A stretch of 64,000 nucleotides of DNA from Variovorax sp. V213 (GCF_041154455.1 NZ_AP028665.1:930001-994000); one strand, 5' to 3'. Counted from the stretch's first letter, positions 52,383 through 61,860 are shown. Translations and numbers: made by a program. The notes: generated by a model not told the origin, from the sequence alone.

Positions 52383-53144
52383 TCAGCGCCCCTTGTAGAC
52401 AGGTTTTCGCTTCTCGAGGAAGGCCTTGCGGGCTTCCTGCGCATCCTCGGTGCGGGCCAGCGCCATGGTGAAGTTCTGCTCGAAGCGATAGCCGTCGCGC
52501 TGCGGCATCAGGTCCATCATGTTGGCGGCCTGCTTGGCATAAGCGATGGCCAGAGGCGCCTTGGAGGCGATCTCCTGCGCAATCTCCATGGCCAGCGGCA
52601 TCAGCTGTTCCGCAGGCACCACTTCGTCGATCACGCCGCGGCGGTACAGCTCGGCGGCGGGCACCTTCATGCCGGTGAAGAACATGCGGCGCGTGAATGA
52701 ACGCCCGACCATGGTCCGCAGCATCGAGACACCACCCGCGAGCCCGACGTTGATCTCGGGCATGGCAAAGGTGGCGTCCTCGCTCGCCAGGAAGATGTCG
52801 CAGGAGGCCATGAGGCCGAAGCCCGCGCCCAGCGCGGGGCCGTTGACGGCCGCGATCACGGGCTTGGCGCATTCGCGGATGGCATTGCCCGTCTCGCGCG
52901 TCCAGCGGTTGTGATCGAGGAAATCGCCAGCCTTGTCGGCGTTGGGCCGATCCTTCAGGTCCGCGCCCGAGCAGAAGAACTTGCCAGTGCCCGTGAGAAT
53001 CGCCACGCGCACGTCGGAGCGCTCGGAGACCTCGTCGAAGATTTCGATCAGGCGGCGGCGCGTGGCGCGGTCCAGCGCGTTGACCGGTGGCTTGTCCAGC
53101 CGGACGACGGCGATGCAGTCGGAAACTTCCAGATTGATGCTCAT
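52383..53144 (-). CDS. Enoyl-CoA hydratase/isomerase (crotonase family)
   Basis: The 253-residue protein has the crotonase oxyanion motif NGPALGAGFGLMASCDIF, the SGADLKD region, and Glu in FAMPEINVGLAGGVSML, which matches the second catalytic Glu. It should add water to, or otherwise process, an enoyl-CoA. It sits between the synthetase and acyl-CoA dehydrogenase genes, overlapping the latter by 4 bases. Confidence 0.9.
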   Translation of the reverse strand: MSINLEVSDCIAVVRLDKPPVNALDRATRRRLIEIFDEVSERSDVRVAILTGTGKFFCSGADLKDRPNADKAGDFLDHNRWTRETGNAIRECAKPVIAAVNGPALGAGFGLMASCDIFLASEDATFAMPEINVGLAGGVSMLRTMVGRSFTRRMFFTGMKVPAAELYRRGVIDEVVPAEQLMPLAMEIAQEIASKAPLAIAYAKQAANMMDLMPQRDGYRFEQNFTMALARTEDAQEARKAFLEKRKPVYKGR

Positions 53145-54250
53145 CGCACGCTCCCGGTTTGGTTGGAAAGAGAAACTTGTGGTGCGCAGGCCTGTGGCGC
53201 CAGCAGCCGGGCGACGTGCAAGAGCCGGTCGCCGTAGCGAAACTCGGAGGCGATGAGGCGCTGCGCCATGCGGGTGGCCAGCACCTCCTCGCTCACGCCC
53301 ATGCCGCCGTGCATCTGGATGGCCGATTCGGCGCATGCGCGCGCCGACTCGGCCAGCGACACCTTGGCCAGGCGCAAGGTGCGGCGCAGGTCGGGCGCAG
53401 CCTGCTCGTGTTCGTGGAAGCAGTGGATCACGAGGCCCTTGGCGCCCAGGTACTTCACGTACATGTCGGCGACGCGATGCCGCAGCACCTGGAAGCTCGA
53501 GAGCGCCACGCCGAACTGGCGCCGCTCCTTCAGGTGGGTCACGGTCTGGCGGATCAACGTGGCCAGTGCCGCGACGGTGTCGACGGCCGTCAGCAGCAGG
53601 GCAGCATCGGTTGCCTTGGCGCGCGCGTCATGTGCAGAGGCGCCACGCGCGATACACGCGCTCTCGGGCACGGCCAGTTGCGCCAGCGCGAAATCCGCGC
53701 CCAGGCGGCCCTCCATCGTCCGATACCGGGCCCTCGGTGCGCCGACGCGTTCGGCATCGATCAGGAAGATGGCGTCATCGCCGTCGACCTGCGCAGGCAC
53801 GAGGTAATGCGTGGCAGGCAAGGTCGCGTCGACGCCCTGCACGGCCCCGCTCAGTTCGTAGCCGATGTCGAGGTGCCGAGCCGTCACGGCATCGACGTCG
53901 GGCGTCGCGGACAAGGCGGTCAGGGGCGCGATTTGCACGCTGCCCTCGGCCACCGCCTCCAGCCAGCGCCTGGCCGTTTCGGCACCCGCGGCCTGCAGCA
54001 ACAGCGGCACCACGGCGCAGGTCTCGACCACCGGCAGCTGCAGGCCATGCGCGGCAAGCCCCTCCACGATGGACGCGAGATCGCCCAGGTTGCCGCCCAC
54101 GCCGCCGGCCTCCTCGGGCACGAGGGTGGCCGTCCAGCCCAGTTCGCGCACGGGGTCGCCCTGGATCTGGACGGCGATGTGGTCTTCGGCATAGCGGCTC
54201 GCCGCGTCCAGCAGCATGCCGGGAAAGAGCGACGGAAAAGAAGTGGACAT
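53141..54250 (-). CDS. Acyl-CoA dehydrogenase, short N-terminal type
   Basis: The 369-residue flavoprotein has a divergent N-terminal half and a well-kept C-terminal one: RRQFGVALSSFQVLRHRVAD and IQMHGGMGVSEEVLATRMAQ. The MHGG segment binds FAD, and many partners of heteromeric acyl-CoA dehydrogenases (as in steroid degradation) look like this. It lies 3 bases from a second dehydrogenase gene, which suggests an alpha2beta2 enzyme. This is an inference from tandem arrangement. Confidence 0.87.
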   Translation of the reverse strand: MSTSFPSLFPGMLLDAASRYAEDHIAVQIQGDPVRELGWTATLVPEEAGGVGGNLGDLASIVEGLAAHGLQLPVVETCAVVPLLLQAAGAETARRWLEAVAEGSVQIAPLTALSATPDVDAVTARHLDIGYELSGAVQGVDATLPATHYLVPAQVDGDDAIFLIDAERVGAPRARYRTMEGRLGADFALAQLAVPESACIARGASAHDARAKATDAALLLTAVDTVAALATLIRQTVTHLKERRQFGVALSSFQVLRHRVADMYVKYLGAKGLVIHCFHEHEQAAPDLRRTLRLAKVSLAESARACAESAIQMHGGMGVSEEVLATRMAQRLIASEFRYGDRLLHVARLLAPQACAPQVSLSNQTGSVR

Positions 54251-54253
54251 GGC

Positions 54254-55414
54254 TCAGGCTCCCAGCAGTTCGTTGGCGACCACGTTGCGCTGCACCTCGG
54301 AGGTGCCGCCGGCGATGGTGCGGGCGCGCGTGAACATGTAGTTCTGGATCCAGGTGGCGTCGGGCACGTCGTCCCCCACCTCGGCGAGAAAACGATGGGC
54401 AGCATCGGGACCGACCGCATCGAGGGCGATGGTCGTCAGGCGCTGCGCGACGTCGGCGCAGGTCATCTTGATGACCGAGGGCTGCACGCCCAGCGGGCGC
54501 TGGTGGATCAGGTCGTCGGTGGCCTGCGCCATCATCACGCGCGCGCCCTTCACGTCGGCCTCGCACATCAGCAGCTTGTGGTGCAGGCCGCTGAAGTCGC
54601 GCAGCCCCGCGGTGGCACGGCTCGCCCCTTCCACCAGTTGCGTGACCTGGCGGCGCATGAGCTCCAGCCGCGCCACGTTGGCCGGCGGAAGGCGTTCGCG
54701 CTCGAGCAGGAATTTGGCACAAGTCCAGCCCTTGCCGACTTCGCCGACGAGGTTGTCGGCGCGCACGCGCACCTCGTCGAAAAACACCTCGTTCAGGTGG
54801 TGCCAGCCGTCGATGGTCTTGATGGGACGCACGGTGATACCAGGGGTGTCCATGGGCACCAGCAGCAGCGAGATGCCTTCCTGCTTCTTCGTTTCCTTCG
54901 ACGTGCGCACCAGCATGTAGATCATGCTCGCCTCGTGGGCATGCGAGGTCCAGATCTTCTGGCCGTTGACGACCCACTCGTCGCCGTCCAGGCGCGCCGT
55001 GGTGGACAGCGAAGCGAGGTCGGAACCCGAGCCCGGCTCCGAGTAACCCTGGCACCACCAGTCCGAGCCGTCGAGGATGCGCGGCAGGAACCGCGCCTTC
55101 TGCTCGGGCGTGCCGAAGCGGATGATCACCGGGCCGATGTGGCCCAGGCCGTGGTGGTAGAGCGGCGGGCAGTCGTTCTCGGCCATCACCTCCTCGAAGA
55201 TGAGGCGCTGGCGAATGTCCCACCCTGTGCCGCCGGCTTCGCGGGGCCAGCTCGGCGCGCCCCAGCCCCTGGCATTCAGGATCTGCTGCCAGGCCTGGTA
55301 TTCGCGCTTGGTGATCTTCTGGCCGGCCGCGACCACGGCGCGGATCTCTGGCGGGCAGGCGCTGCGCACGAACGATTCGAGTTCGCGCCGAAAGCCGGCG
55401 TAGTCGATGGACAT
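54254..55414 (-). CDS. Acyl-CoA dehydrogenase
   Basis: The 386-residue protein shows the FAD/substrate motifs WCQGYSEPGSGSDLASLSTT and VNGQKIWTSHAHEASMIYML, and C-terminal MFTRARTIAGGTSEVQRNVV. It would oxidise an acyl-CoA to the enoyl-CoA, passing electrons to ETF. It is paired with the dehydrogenase gene just downstream (3-base gap). The gap to the flavin reductase gene upstream is 28 bases. Confidence 0.92.
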   Translation of the reverse strand: MSIDYAGFRRELESFVRSACPPEIRAVVAAGQKITKREYQAWQQILNARGWGAPSWPREAGGTGWDIRQRLIFEEVMAENDCPPLYHHGLGHIGPVIIRFGTPEQKARFLPRILDGSDWWCQGYSEPGSGSDLASLSTTARLDGDEWVVNGQKIWTSHAHEASMIYMLVRTSKETKKQEGISLLLVPMDTPGITVRPIKTIDGWHHLNEVFFDEVRVRADNLVGEVGKGWTCAKFLLERERLPPANVARLELMRRQVTQLVEGASRATAGLRDFSGLHHKLLMCEADVKGARVMMAQATDDLIHQRPLGVQPSVIKMTCADVAQRLTTIALDAVGPDAAHRFLAEVGDDVPDATWIQNYMFTRARTIAGGTSEVQRNVVANELLGA

Positions 55415-55442
55415 CTTGTCTCCTGTGGAATATCGAAAAGGC

Positions 55443-56381
55443 TCAACCCTTGCGCAGCTGCGCGATCAGCTCGTCCAGGGCGGCGGTGGCACCGGCGGCG
55501 TCGCGCTGGCGCAGGTTGTGCGCCACCTTGCGGCGCAGCGGATACAGGTCGGGACGCGGGCGCACCGAGAGCACATGCGTCATGCGCTCTCGCAGCACGC
55601 TGGTCATGGTCTGCGCCATCAGCGTCAATGCTTCGTTGTGGCCGGCCGCGGCAATCGAGGAGAAGAACGCGCTGGCGGAGGCAATGCGCTCTTTCAGCGG
55701 TGCGTCGTCAGAGTGCGCCTCGATGGCATCGGCAGCTTCATGCACCGCGTCCAGCTCGGCCTCGGTGGCGCGTTCGCTGGCCAGGCGCAGCAGCGTGCCG
55801 TAGAGCGTGCGGTAGGCCTCGTCGATGTCGGCGTCTCCCAGCCGCCCTTCAACGACCAGTTTGCGCAGCGACTCGGCCAGCTTCATGTAGGCGCCCTTGT
55901 AGAACACCAGTGCCTGGTCGGCTGCGCCGGCGCCCAGATGCCGCACCTCGCCGATGAAGATGGTGTGGTCGCCGGCCTCGTGCGTTGCATGCACGCGGCA
56001 TTCGAAACTCGCCAGGCAATCGTCGATCACCGGCATGCCCAGCGCGCCGGCACGCCACGGCACGCCCTCGAACTTGTCCTCGATCTTGCTCGATGCGAAC
56101 CGGCCGGACAGCGCGTCCTGCTGCTCGGAGAGGATGTTGATGACAAAGCCGTCCGCCGCCTGGAAGGTGCCCAGCAGCCGGCTCGCATTGCGCAGGCTGA
56201 ACAGCACCAGCGGGGGGTCCAGCGAGACCGAACTGAAGGAGTTGCATGTCAGGCCGGCCGGCCGGCCGTCCGGCGTGCATGTGGTGATGACGGCCACGCC
56301 GGTCGGAAAGCAACCGAGCAACTGGCGGAACTGGGCGGGCTCGATGGCGCAGCGGGTGCTTTCTTCAGCGACTTCGGACAT
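55443..56381 (-). CDS. Flavin reductase fused to an FCD domain
   Basis: Residues about 12-175 of 312 are a flavin-reductase/HpaC-like domain (FRQLLGCFPTGVAVITTCTP; LTCNSFSSVSLDPPLVLFSL; FFVIN-type core VINILSEQQDALSGRFASS). Residues about 190-305 read as an FCD ligand-binding domain, normally the C-terminal half of GntR regulators (LRLASERATEAELDAVHEAA; LRRKVAHNLRQRDAAGATAA), but no DNA-binding HTH exists. The first part would supply reduced flavin to the LLM monooxygenase gene upstream. A sensor domain on the reductase could make it respond to substrate; this is speculative. Confidence 0.78.
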   Translation of the reverse strand: MSEVAEESTRCAIEPAQFRQLLGCFPTGVAVITTCTPDGRPAGLTCNSFSSVSLDPPLVLFSLRNASRLLGTFQAADGFVINILSEQQDALSGRFASSKIEDKFEGVPWRAGALGMPVIDDCLASFECRVHATHEAGDHTIFIGEVRHLGAGAADQALVFYKGAYMKLAESLRKLVVEGRLGDADIDEAYRTLYGTLLRLASERATEAELDAVHEAADAIEAHSDDAPLKERIASASAFFSSIAAAGHNEALTLMAQTMTSVLRERMTHVLSVRPRPDLYPLRRKVAHNLRQRDAAGATAALDELIAQLRKG

Positions 56382-56402
56382 GGCGTCTCCTGGCGCTCGG
56401 CC

Positions 56403-57494
56403 TCAGGCCGCGGCGAGTTCGGCCGGGGCCGCGGGCTGGTGCGGCGGGTCGTTGGCGATCTCCTGCTGCACCGTCGGAATGATGACCTTGCCCCAGACCT
56501 CGAGCTGGCGCAGCATGGCCGGGTGATCGAAGTCGCCCATCTGCGTCTGGAAGCAGTAGTGCACCGGCTTGAGCGTGCGGATCTCATTGACCACGCGCTC
56601 GATCACCGTGTCGATGTCGCCCACGGGCAGCAGCGCGCGCATCTCGTCCAGCGTGGGCTCGCCTTCGACGATGCCTTCCTCGACCTGGTAGTCGTCGGCG
56701 ATCTGCGCGGTGCGGCGCTTCAGGCTCACCGCAATGCGGCGCTGGTAGCGGGCACACTCGAGGTAGCTTTCCACCTCGTCCTTGTTGCTGCTCGCATAGG
56801 CCGCGCGCAGCAGGCCGACCTGCACGCGGGCGGGGTCCTTGCCCTCCGCCGTGGCCACCTTGTCGATGAGCGCGCGGGTGCTCGCCAGCTTCTCCAGGCC
56901 GCCGTCGCCGCCGGAAACGAAGACGTGGTGATCGGACTTCACGGCGCGCGACAGAAAGGCCGGATCGACGCTCGTGATCCACATCGGCGGCATGGGGCGC
57001 TGCACTGCGCGCTGGCTGATCGCGCTCATCGGCTGCTGGTAGTACGCCCCGTCGTAGCTGAACTTGGGCTGCGTCAGGCCCGCCTCGAGCATGTCGAGCA
57101 TCTCGAAGGTGCGGGCCTTGGCCGATTCCAGCGACACGCCGAACCGCTCGAACTCGAACTGCTGGTAGCCCGAGCCGATGCCCAGGTTCAGGCGGCCGTT
57201 CGACAGCTGGTCGACCATTGCCACGTCCGCGATCAGGCGCGCCGGCGTGTACAACGGAGCCACGACAATGCCGGTCCCCAGGCGGATGTTGCGCGTAACG
57301 GCGGCGCAATGCGCGATCATGGTCAACGGCGACGAGCACATGCCGTAGTTGCTGAAATGGTGCTCCGCGTACCACGCGGCACCAAAGCCCAGTTCGTCCG
57401 CCAGGCGCGTCTGCTCGATGGCATCGCGCAGAATCTGGTGGGAGGTCTTATGCTTGTTCCGCTGCTGCATCAAAATGAAGATTCCGAAATCCAT
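56403..57494 (-). CDS. Luciferase-like (LLM) flavin-dependent monooxygenase
   Basis: The 363-residue protein starts MDFGIFILMQQRNKHKTSHQ and shows family segments FGAAWYAEHHFSNYGMCSSP, RNIRLGTGIVVAPLYTPARL and NGRLNLGIGSGYQQFEFERF. This is the TIM-barrel of bacterial-luciferase-type monooxygenases that use free reduced flavin. With the reductase gene 21 bases downstream it forms a two-component system, possibly a type II Baeyer-Villiger monooxygenase. It is the first gene of the long minus-strand operon and diverges from a LysR gene. Confidence 0.9.
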   Translation of the reverse strand: MDFGIFILMQQRNKHKTSHQILRDAIEQTRLADELGFGAAWYAEHHFSNYGMCSSPLTMIAHCAAVTRNIRLGTGIVVAPLYTPARLIADVAMVDQLSNGRLNLGIGSGYQQFEFERFGVSLESAKARTFEMLDMLEAGLTQPKFSYDGAYYQQPMSAISQRAVQRPMPPMWITSVDPAFLSRAVKSDHHVFVSGGDGGLEKLASTRALIDKVATAEGKDPARVQVGLLRAAYASSNKDEVESYLECARYQRRIAVSLKRRTAQIADDYQVEEGIVEGEPTLDEMRALLPVGDIDTVIERVVNEIRTLKPVHYCFQTQMGDFDHPAMLRQLEVWGKVIIPTVQQEIANDPPHQPAAPAELAAA

Positions 57495-57596
57495 CGCTGT
57501 CGCTCCTGGTTGGCTGTTTTCGATCGAGGTCCATCGTAGGAACTCAGCGCCTGCGTGGCTCACCAGCGAACGCACAGCTTCTTTGCGTCTTTCGAA
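57495..57596. promoter_or_regulatory. Divergent promoter region, LLM operon and LysR
   Basis: The 102 bases between the two starts contain an inverted repeat CGAT-N8-ATCG (57521-57536), a weak candidate LysR site. No exact T-N11-A dyad is clear. Confidence 0.3.
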
Positions 57597-58520
57597 ATGA
57601 AGGCTCTCGACTCGCTGCGCATCTTTGTCGCCACCCAGAGGAAAGGCAGCCTCTCGGCCGCGGCCCGCAGCCTCAGCCTTTCGCCGGCGACCATCTCGCG
57701 GCGCATCAGCGCACTGGAAGAAGAACTGGGTGTGCAATTGGTGGACCGCACCAGCCGCAACCTCAAGGTGACCGAAGCGGGCCAGGCCTTCCTGGAGCGG
57801 GCCGAGGCGATGCTGGAACTGATGAGCGAAGCCGAGCAGGCCGTGCACAACGCGCGGCAGCGGCCCGAAGGCCGGCTGCGCGTCCATTCGCGCACGCACA
57901 TCGGCCTGCGGGTGCTGGCACCGCTGCTGCCGCGCTTCGCGGAGCTCTATCCCGACATCCGCGTCGAGCTCGAACTCTCCGAGCATCCGATCAACCTGGT
58001 GGAGCATGACTTCGACGTGGACATCCGCACCGGCGAGTCCAACGATTCGGGCTTCGTCATCAAGCGACTGCTATCGAGCGACGAAGTGCTGGTGGCCAGC
58101 CCGGCCTTCCTGAAGATCTATTCGCGCATCCGGCACCCGAGCGACCTGCCGCAGGTGCGCTGCCTCACCTACCGGCGTGACCGCGAGGTGATCACCTGGA
58201 AGTACATCGACGAGGCCGGCGAGCAGCAGGAGCTGAACATCCAGGGCGTGCTGAGCGCGAACAACGGCGAGCTGCTGCGGCTTGCAGCCATCGGCGGCAT
58301 GGGCGTGGCGCTGCTGTCCGAGGCCACGGTGCGCAACGACCTGCGCGATGGCACGCTGGTGCGGCTGCTCCCCGAATACCGCTTCGCCGTCCGTGCGTTC
58401 TCCAACGGCGTCTTCGCCGTCTTCCGGCAGAGCCGCGCGCTGCCGCTGAAGGTTCGCGCGTTCGTCGACTATGTGGCGGACGCGCTCCGAACCGAGCCCC
58501 CTCAGGCCCCGCCGAAATGA
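57597..58520 (+). CDS. LysR-family transcriptional regulator
   Basis: The 307-residue protein starts MKALDSLRIFVATQRKGSLS with the HTH AAARSLSLSPATISRRISAL and has an effector domain (about 90-295). It resembles the DsdA/TsaR-like subgroup with short spacers. It diverges from the LLM operon and probably controls it. The 3' end overlaps the convergent SMP-30 gene by 19 bases. An in-frame start at 57555 is less likely. Confidence 0.9.
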   Translation: MKALDSLRIFVATQRKGSLSAAARSLSLSPATISRRISALEEELGVQLVDRTSRNLKVTEAGQAFLERAEAMLELMSEAEQAVHNARQRPEGRLRVHSRTHIGLRVLAPLLPRFAELYPDIRVELELSEHPINLVEHDFDVDIRTGESNDSGFVIKRLLSSDEVLVASPAFLKIYSRIRHPSDLPQVRCLTYRRDREVITWKYIDEAGEQQELNIQGVLSANNGELLRLAAIGGMGVALLSEATVRNDLRDGTLVRLLPEYRFAVRAFSNGVFAVFRQSRALPLKVRAFVDYVADALRTEPPQAPPK

Positions 58521-59383
58521 TGGGGCAAGCGCCCCGGCGCGGGCAGGCCTGAGATCCGGAACAGCCCGCCGTCCTGCGCCTTGCGCCCTTCCAGCCGTGC
58601 GCTGCGGGAAATCGAGGTCAGGTACATGTCCTCCAGACGCGGCCCGCCGAAGCAGATGCTGGTCGGGTAGCTCATCGGCAGGTCGACCAGAAGGTCCAGA
58701 CCGCCGTCGGGTGCAAAGCGCGCAAGCCGGGCCGCGCGGGTCAGCACGGTCCAGAGGAACCCTTGCGCGTCGACCGTCGCGCCGTCGGGACCGGCGTCGA
58801 ACGCGTGCGTCTTCGCAAAAACGCGCTTGTTGTGCAACGGCCCGTCCGGCTCGTAGTCGTAGGCCCAGATGATTCGCTCCAGGCTGTCGGCCAGGTACAG
58901 CACACGGCCGTCAAGACTGAAGCACGGTCCGTTCGCAAAGCCGATGTCGTCGGCCAGCTGCTCCACGCGCGCGTCGGTGCGCAGCCGGTAGAGCCCACCC
59001 GCCACCGCCTCCCCGGCCTGGCGATCCAGATGCATGGTGCCCGCCAGGAAGTGGCCCGCCGGATCGCACTTTCCGTCGTTGAAGCGAACCTTCGGATCAT
59101 CGATGGGGATGCGGGCCAGATGCTCCAGCGTCCGCGTCGCGAAGTCGTAGCGCGCGAAGCTGTTGCGCAGCGCCATCACGACGGCCGCGCCGCGGCAAGG
59201 CGCGATCGAACCCACCGGCGCAGGCAGCAGGTGCCGCTCGGGCTCCCCGGCTTCGGGTTTCAGCCGCCACAACGTGCCCGACAACGCGTCGATCCAGTTC
59301 AGCGCCTGGGCATCGGCATCCCAGCACGGGCTCTCGCCCAATTGGTCCTTCGTCGTTCCGACTCTGATGATCTGCACGGCCAT
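58502..59383 (-). CDS. SMP-30/gluconolactonase-family hydrolase
   Basis: The 293-residue beta-propeller protein shows LGESPCWDADAQALNWIDAL (metal-binding Glu), VRFNDGKCDPAGHFLAGTMH (N-D-G-x-C-D) and ANGPCFSLDGRVLYLADSLE (conserved Asp). These are the Ca/Zn ligands of SMP-30-type lactonases. After a Baeyer-Villiger step such an enzyme could open the lactone made, which fits the neighbouring monooxygenase; that link is inferred. ATG 59383 is chosen over a longer frame from 59431. Confidence 0.88.
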   Translation of the reverse strand: MAVQIIRVGTTKDQLGESPCWDADAQALNWIDALSGTLWRLKPEAGEPERHLLPAPVGSIAPCRGAAVVMALRNSFARYDFATRTLEHLARIPIDDPKVRFNDGKCDPAGHFLAGTMHLDRQAGEAVAGGLYRLRTDARVEQLADDIGFANGPCFSLDGRVLYLADSLERIIWAYDYEPDGPLHNKRVFAKTHAFDAGPDGATVDAQGFLWTVLTRAARLARFAPDGGLDLLVDLPMSYPTSICFGGPRLEDMYLTSISRSARLEGRKAQDGGLFRISGLPAPGRLPHHFGGA

Positions 59384-59520
59384 CGGCCAAGTGTGCAAGG
59401 CGGGACGCCGCGCAGGCGGCGCATCCCGCAAAGCTGCTTTTCATTCCTTGCAGACCGGTGCCCGCGGAGGACATCTAGACTGAATGCAGAGCCCGATCCC
59501 GGGCCGGAACAGGAGACAAC

Positions 59521-60477
59521 ATGAGCTATCGCAAACTCGCCATCGGGTTGGCGCTGGGTGCCTGCGCGCTCGCACCCGCACTGGCCCAGCAGGTGACCCG
59601 CATCGTCGTGCCGTTCGCCGCCGGCGGCGGCACCGACCAGTACTGCCGCATCCTCGCCCAGGAACTCAACAAGCAGGGCCTGAACGTGATCATCGAGAAC
59701 AAGCCGGGCGCCAGCGGCATCCTCGCGGCCGACTACGTCGCGCGCGCCAAGCCGGACGGCCAGACGGTGCTCGTGTCCTCGCTGGGTACGCTCGCGAACA
59801 ACAGCGTGCTCTACGACAAGCTGCCCTACGACCCCGCGAAGGACTTCGCGCCGGTCACGCAGATCGCCTACCAGCCCGCCATCGTCGTGGGCCGCACCGA
59901 TTTGCCGTACAAGAACATCAAGGAGATGGTGGCCTACGCCAAGCAGAACCCCGGCAAGATCAATCGCGGTTCGCCCGGCGCGGCCATCCTGACCAACCTG
60001 GCCCCCATTGCCTTCGAAAAGGAACAAGGCTTCAGCACTTTGCACATTCCTTTCAACGGGGACGCCCCCGCGCTGCAGGCCCTGCTGGGCAACCAGATCG
60101 ACATCCACGGCACGTCGATCACCGGATCGCTGCCCTATGTGAAGGCCGGCAAGTTGCGCGTGCTCGGCGTGATGGATTCACAGCGCCTGCCACAGGTGCC
60201 CGACGCCCCCACCTTCAAGGAGCAGGGCTTCGATATGGAAGCCACGCTGTGGTACTCCCTCTCGGTTCCCGCCGGCACCCCCAGGCCGGCGATCGATCGC
60301 CTGAACAAGGCCGTGAACCAGGTGATCGCCGACCCCGAATTCGTGGCCCGCGCGCGCGCCATCGGCATGGAGCCCCGCGGCGGCACGCCCGAAGAGCTGG
60401 GGAAGTTCATCAAGGTCGAGGCCGACCGCTGGCTTCCGATCCTGCGCAGCCTGAATCTGCCCAAGCAATCGCACTGA
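59521..60477 (+). CDS. Bug/TctC-family solute-binding protein
   Basis: The 318-residue receptor has a signal peptide (LAIGLALGACALAPALA), then QQVTRIVVPFAAGGGTDQYC, IENKPGASGILAADYVARAK, and a C-terminal FIKVEADRWLPILRSLNLPK. AGGAGA lies just before the ATG. It diverges from the SMP-30 gene by about 140 bases. It probably brings in the substrate or a breakdown product of the surrounding pathway; a permease gene is not in view. Confidence 0.9.
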   Translation: MSYRKLAIGLALGACALAPALAQQVTRIVVPFAAGGGTDQYCRILAQELNKQGLNVIIENKPGASGILAADYVARAKPDGQTVLVSSLGTLANNSVLYDKLPYDPAKDFAPVTQIAYQPAIVVGRTDLPYKNIKEMVAYAKQNPGKINRGSPGAAILTNLAPIAFEKEQGFSTLHIPFNGDAPALQALLGNQIDIHGTSITGSLPYVKAGKLRVLGVMDSQRLPQVPDAPTFKEQGFDMEATLWYSLSVPAGTPRPAIDRLNKAVNQVIADPEFVARARAIGMEPRGGTPEELGKFIKVEADRWLPILRSLNLPKQSH

Positions 60478-60616
60478 TCACAGGGCTCATGCACAACGCC
60501 CCGGACTCGCGGCCCTTTGAGGGGTGGAGTTCCGGGGCGTTGCTGCGATAGCGGCTGGCAATTTCAGCAGCAGCCGGCGCGGGGCGACCCGTTCGGTTTC
60601 GCGCATGCGATGCCAT

Positions 60617-61825
60617 TCATTTGATGACGCTCCTCTGACTCAGGGATTCAAGTTGGCCATCGCCCATCTCGAGCAGTTCACGCAGCACTTCGGCCGTGTG
60701 CTCCCCCAGGTGCGGCGGGTGGTGGCGCACGCCAGAGCGCGCACCGTCGATGATGTAGGGCGGCGCGTGGACGGCCTGCGGCCCCGCCTGTGCGTCTTCG
60801 AACTGGTGCCAGACCTGTGTCTGCGCCGTACGGTCCGACTGCAGCGCTTCATAGAGGCCGAGCACCTCCCCGCAGGGAATGCCTGCCTTGTTCATGCGTT
60901 CGATGAGATCGGCGCGTGAAAACTGTCCGATCTTCGCAAGCAGGAGCGGCAGCAATTCATGCCGGTGCTTCGAGCGTTCGGTGTTGGTGGCGAACTTCGG
61001 ATCGACCGGCAGTTCGGGGCAAAAAATCACCTCGTCGCAGAACTTCCTGAACTGGCCGTTGTTGCCGACGGCGATCACTACCGGGCCATCGGCAGCCTTG
61101 AAGACACCATAAGGCACGATCGATGGGTGCGAGTTGCCGAACTTGGCCGGGTCGCCCTTGTTCAGCCAGGCGGTGAGCCCGTAGTAGGAGGTGATCATCA
61201 TCCCGCTGTCGTACAGCGACATCTGGATGTGGCGGCCTTCACCGGTGCGCGTGCGTTCGAAGAGCACGGCCAGGATGGCCTGGGCCGAGTACATGCCGGT
61301 GAACATGTCGACCGCGGCAATGCCGAACTTCAGCGGGCCCTGGCCTTCTTCGCCGTTCATGGCCATCAAGCCGGTTTCGCCCTGGATCACGAGGTCGTAG
61401 CCCGGCCGCGCCTTTTCCTGGCTCAGCACCGAATAGCCCGAGATCGAGCAGTAGATGATCTTCGGGTTGAGGCTGCGCAGGTCTTCGTAGCCCAGGCCCA
61501 TCTTCTGCGCGCCGCCGTACTTGAAGTTCTGGATGACCACGTCGCACTGCGCTGCGAGTTTGCGCACGATGTTCTGGCCCTCCTTGTCCTGCAGGTCCAC
61601 GCAGATGGAGCGCTTGTTGCGGTTGCAGCTGTTGAAGTAGGACGTGTTGTGGCTGCCGATGCGCACGCCCCAGTCGCGCGTGTCGTCGCCGCGCTCGGGA
61701 TGCTCGACCTTGATCACGTCCGCGCCCAGGTCGGCCAGCGCCATGCCGCACAGCGGGCCTGCCATGACCCTGGACAAGTCCAGCACGCGGATGCCGGCAA
61801 GAGGTTGCATGGAAGAGTGGATCAT
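60617..61825 (-). CDS. CaiB/BaiF-type (family III) CoA transferase
   Basis: The 402-residue protein has the family start LAGIRVLDLSRVMAGPLCGM, the IKVEHPERGDDTR segment, and the active-site region RTGEGRHIQMSLYDSGMMIT with a catalytic Asp. It moves CoA between carboxylic acids. Upstream, and probably in the same transcript, lie an acyl-CoA dehydrogenase and an SDR gene, so it may activate the substrate of a short pathway. ATG 61825 or 61810 could be the start. Confidence 0.9.
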   Translation of the reverse strand: MIHSSMQPLAGIRVLDLSRVMAGPLCGMALADLGADVIKVEHPERGDDTRDWGVRIGSHNTSYFNSCNRNKRSICVDLQDKEGQNIVRKLAAQCDVVIQNFKYGGAQKMGLGYEDLRSLNPKIIYCSISGYSVLSQEKARPGYDLVIQGETGLMAMNGEEGQGPLKFGIAAVDMFTGMYSAQAILAVLFERTRTGEGRHIQMSLYDSGMMITSYYGLTAWLNKGDPAKFGNSHPSIVPYGVFKAADGPVVIAVGNNGQFRKFCDEVIFCPELPVDPKFATNTERSKHRHELLPLLLAKIGQFSRADLIERMNKAGIPCGEVLGLYEALQSDRTAQTQVWHQFEDAQAGPQAVHAPPYIIDGARSGVRHHPPHLGEHTAEVLRELLEMGDGQLESLSQRSVIK

Positions 61826-61860
61826 TCGGTATTCCTCGGATCTTGCGTGGTGCAGTTCGC

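Noticed and set aside
53159..55957. A 932-codon plus-strand frame opposite the acyl-CoA dehydrogenase genes
   Set aside because: It spans three well-supported minus-strand genes and their junctions and shows no family features, so it is a shadow frame.
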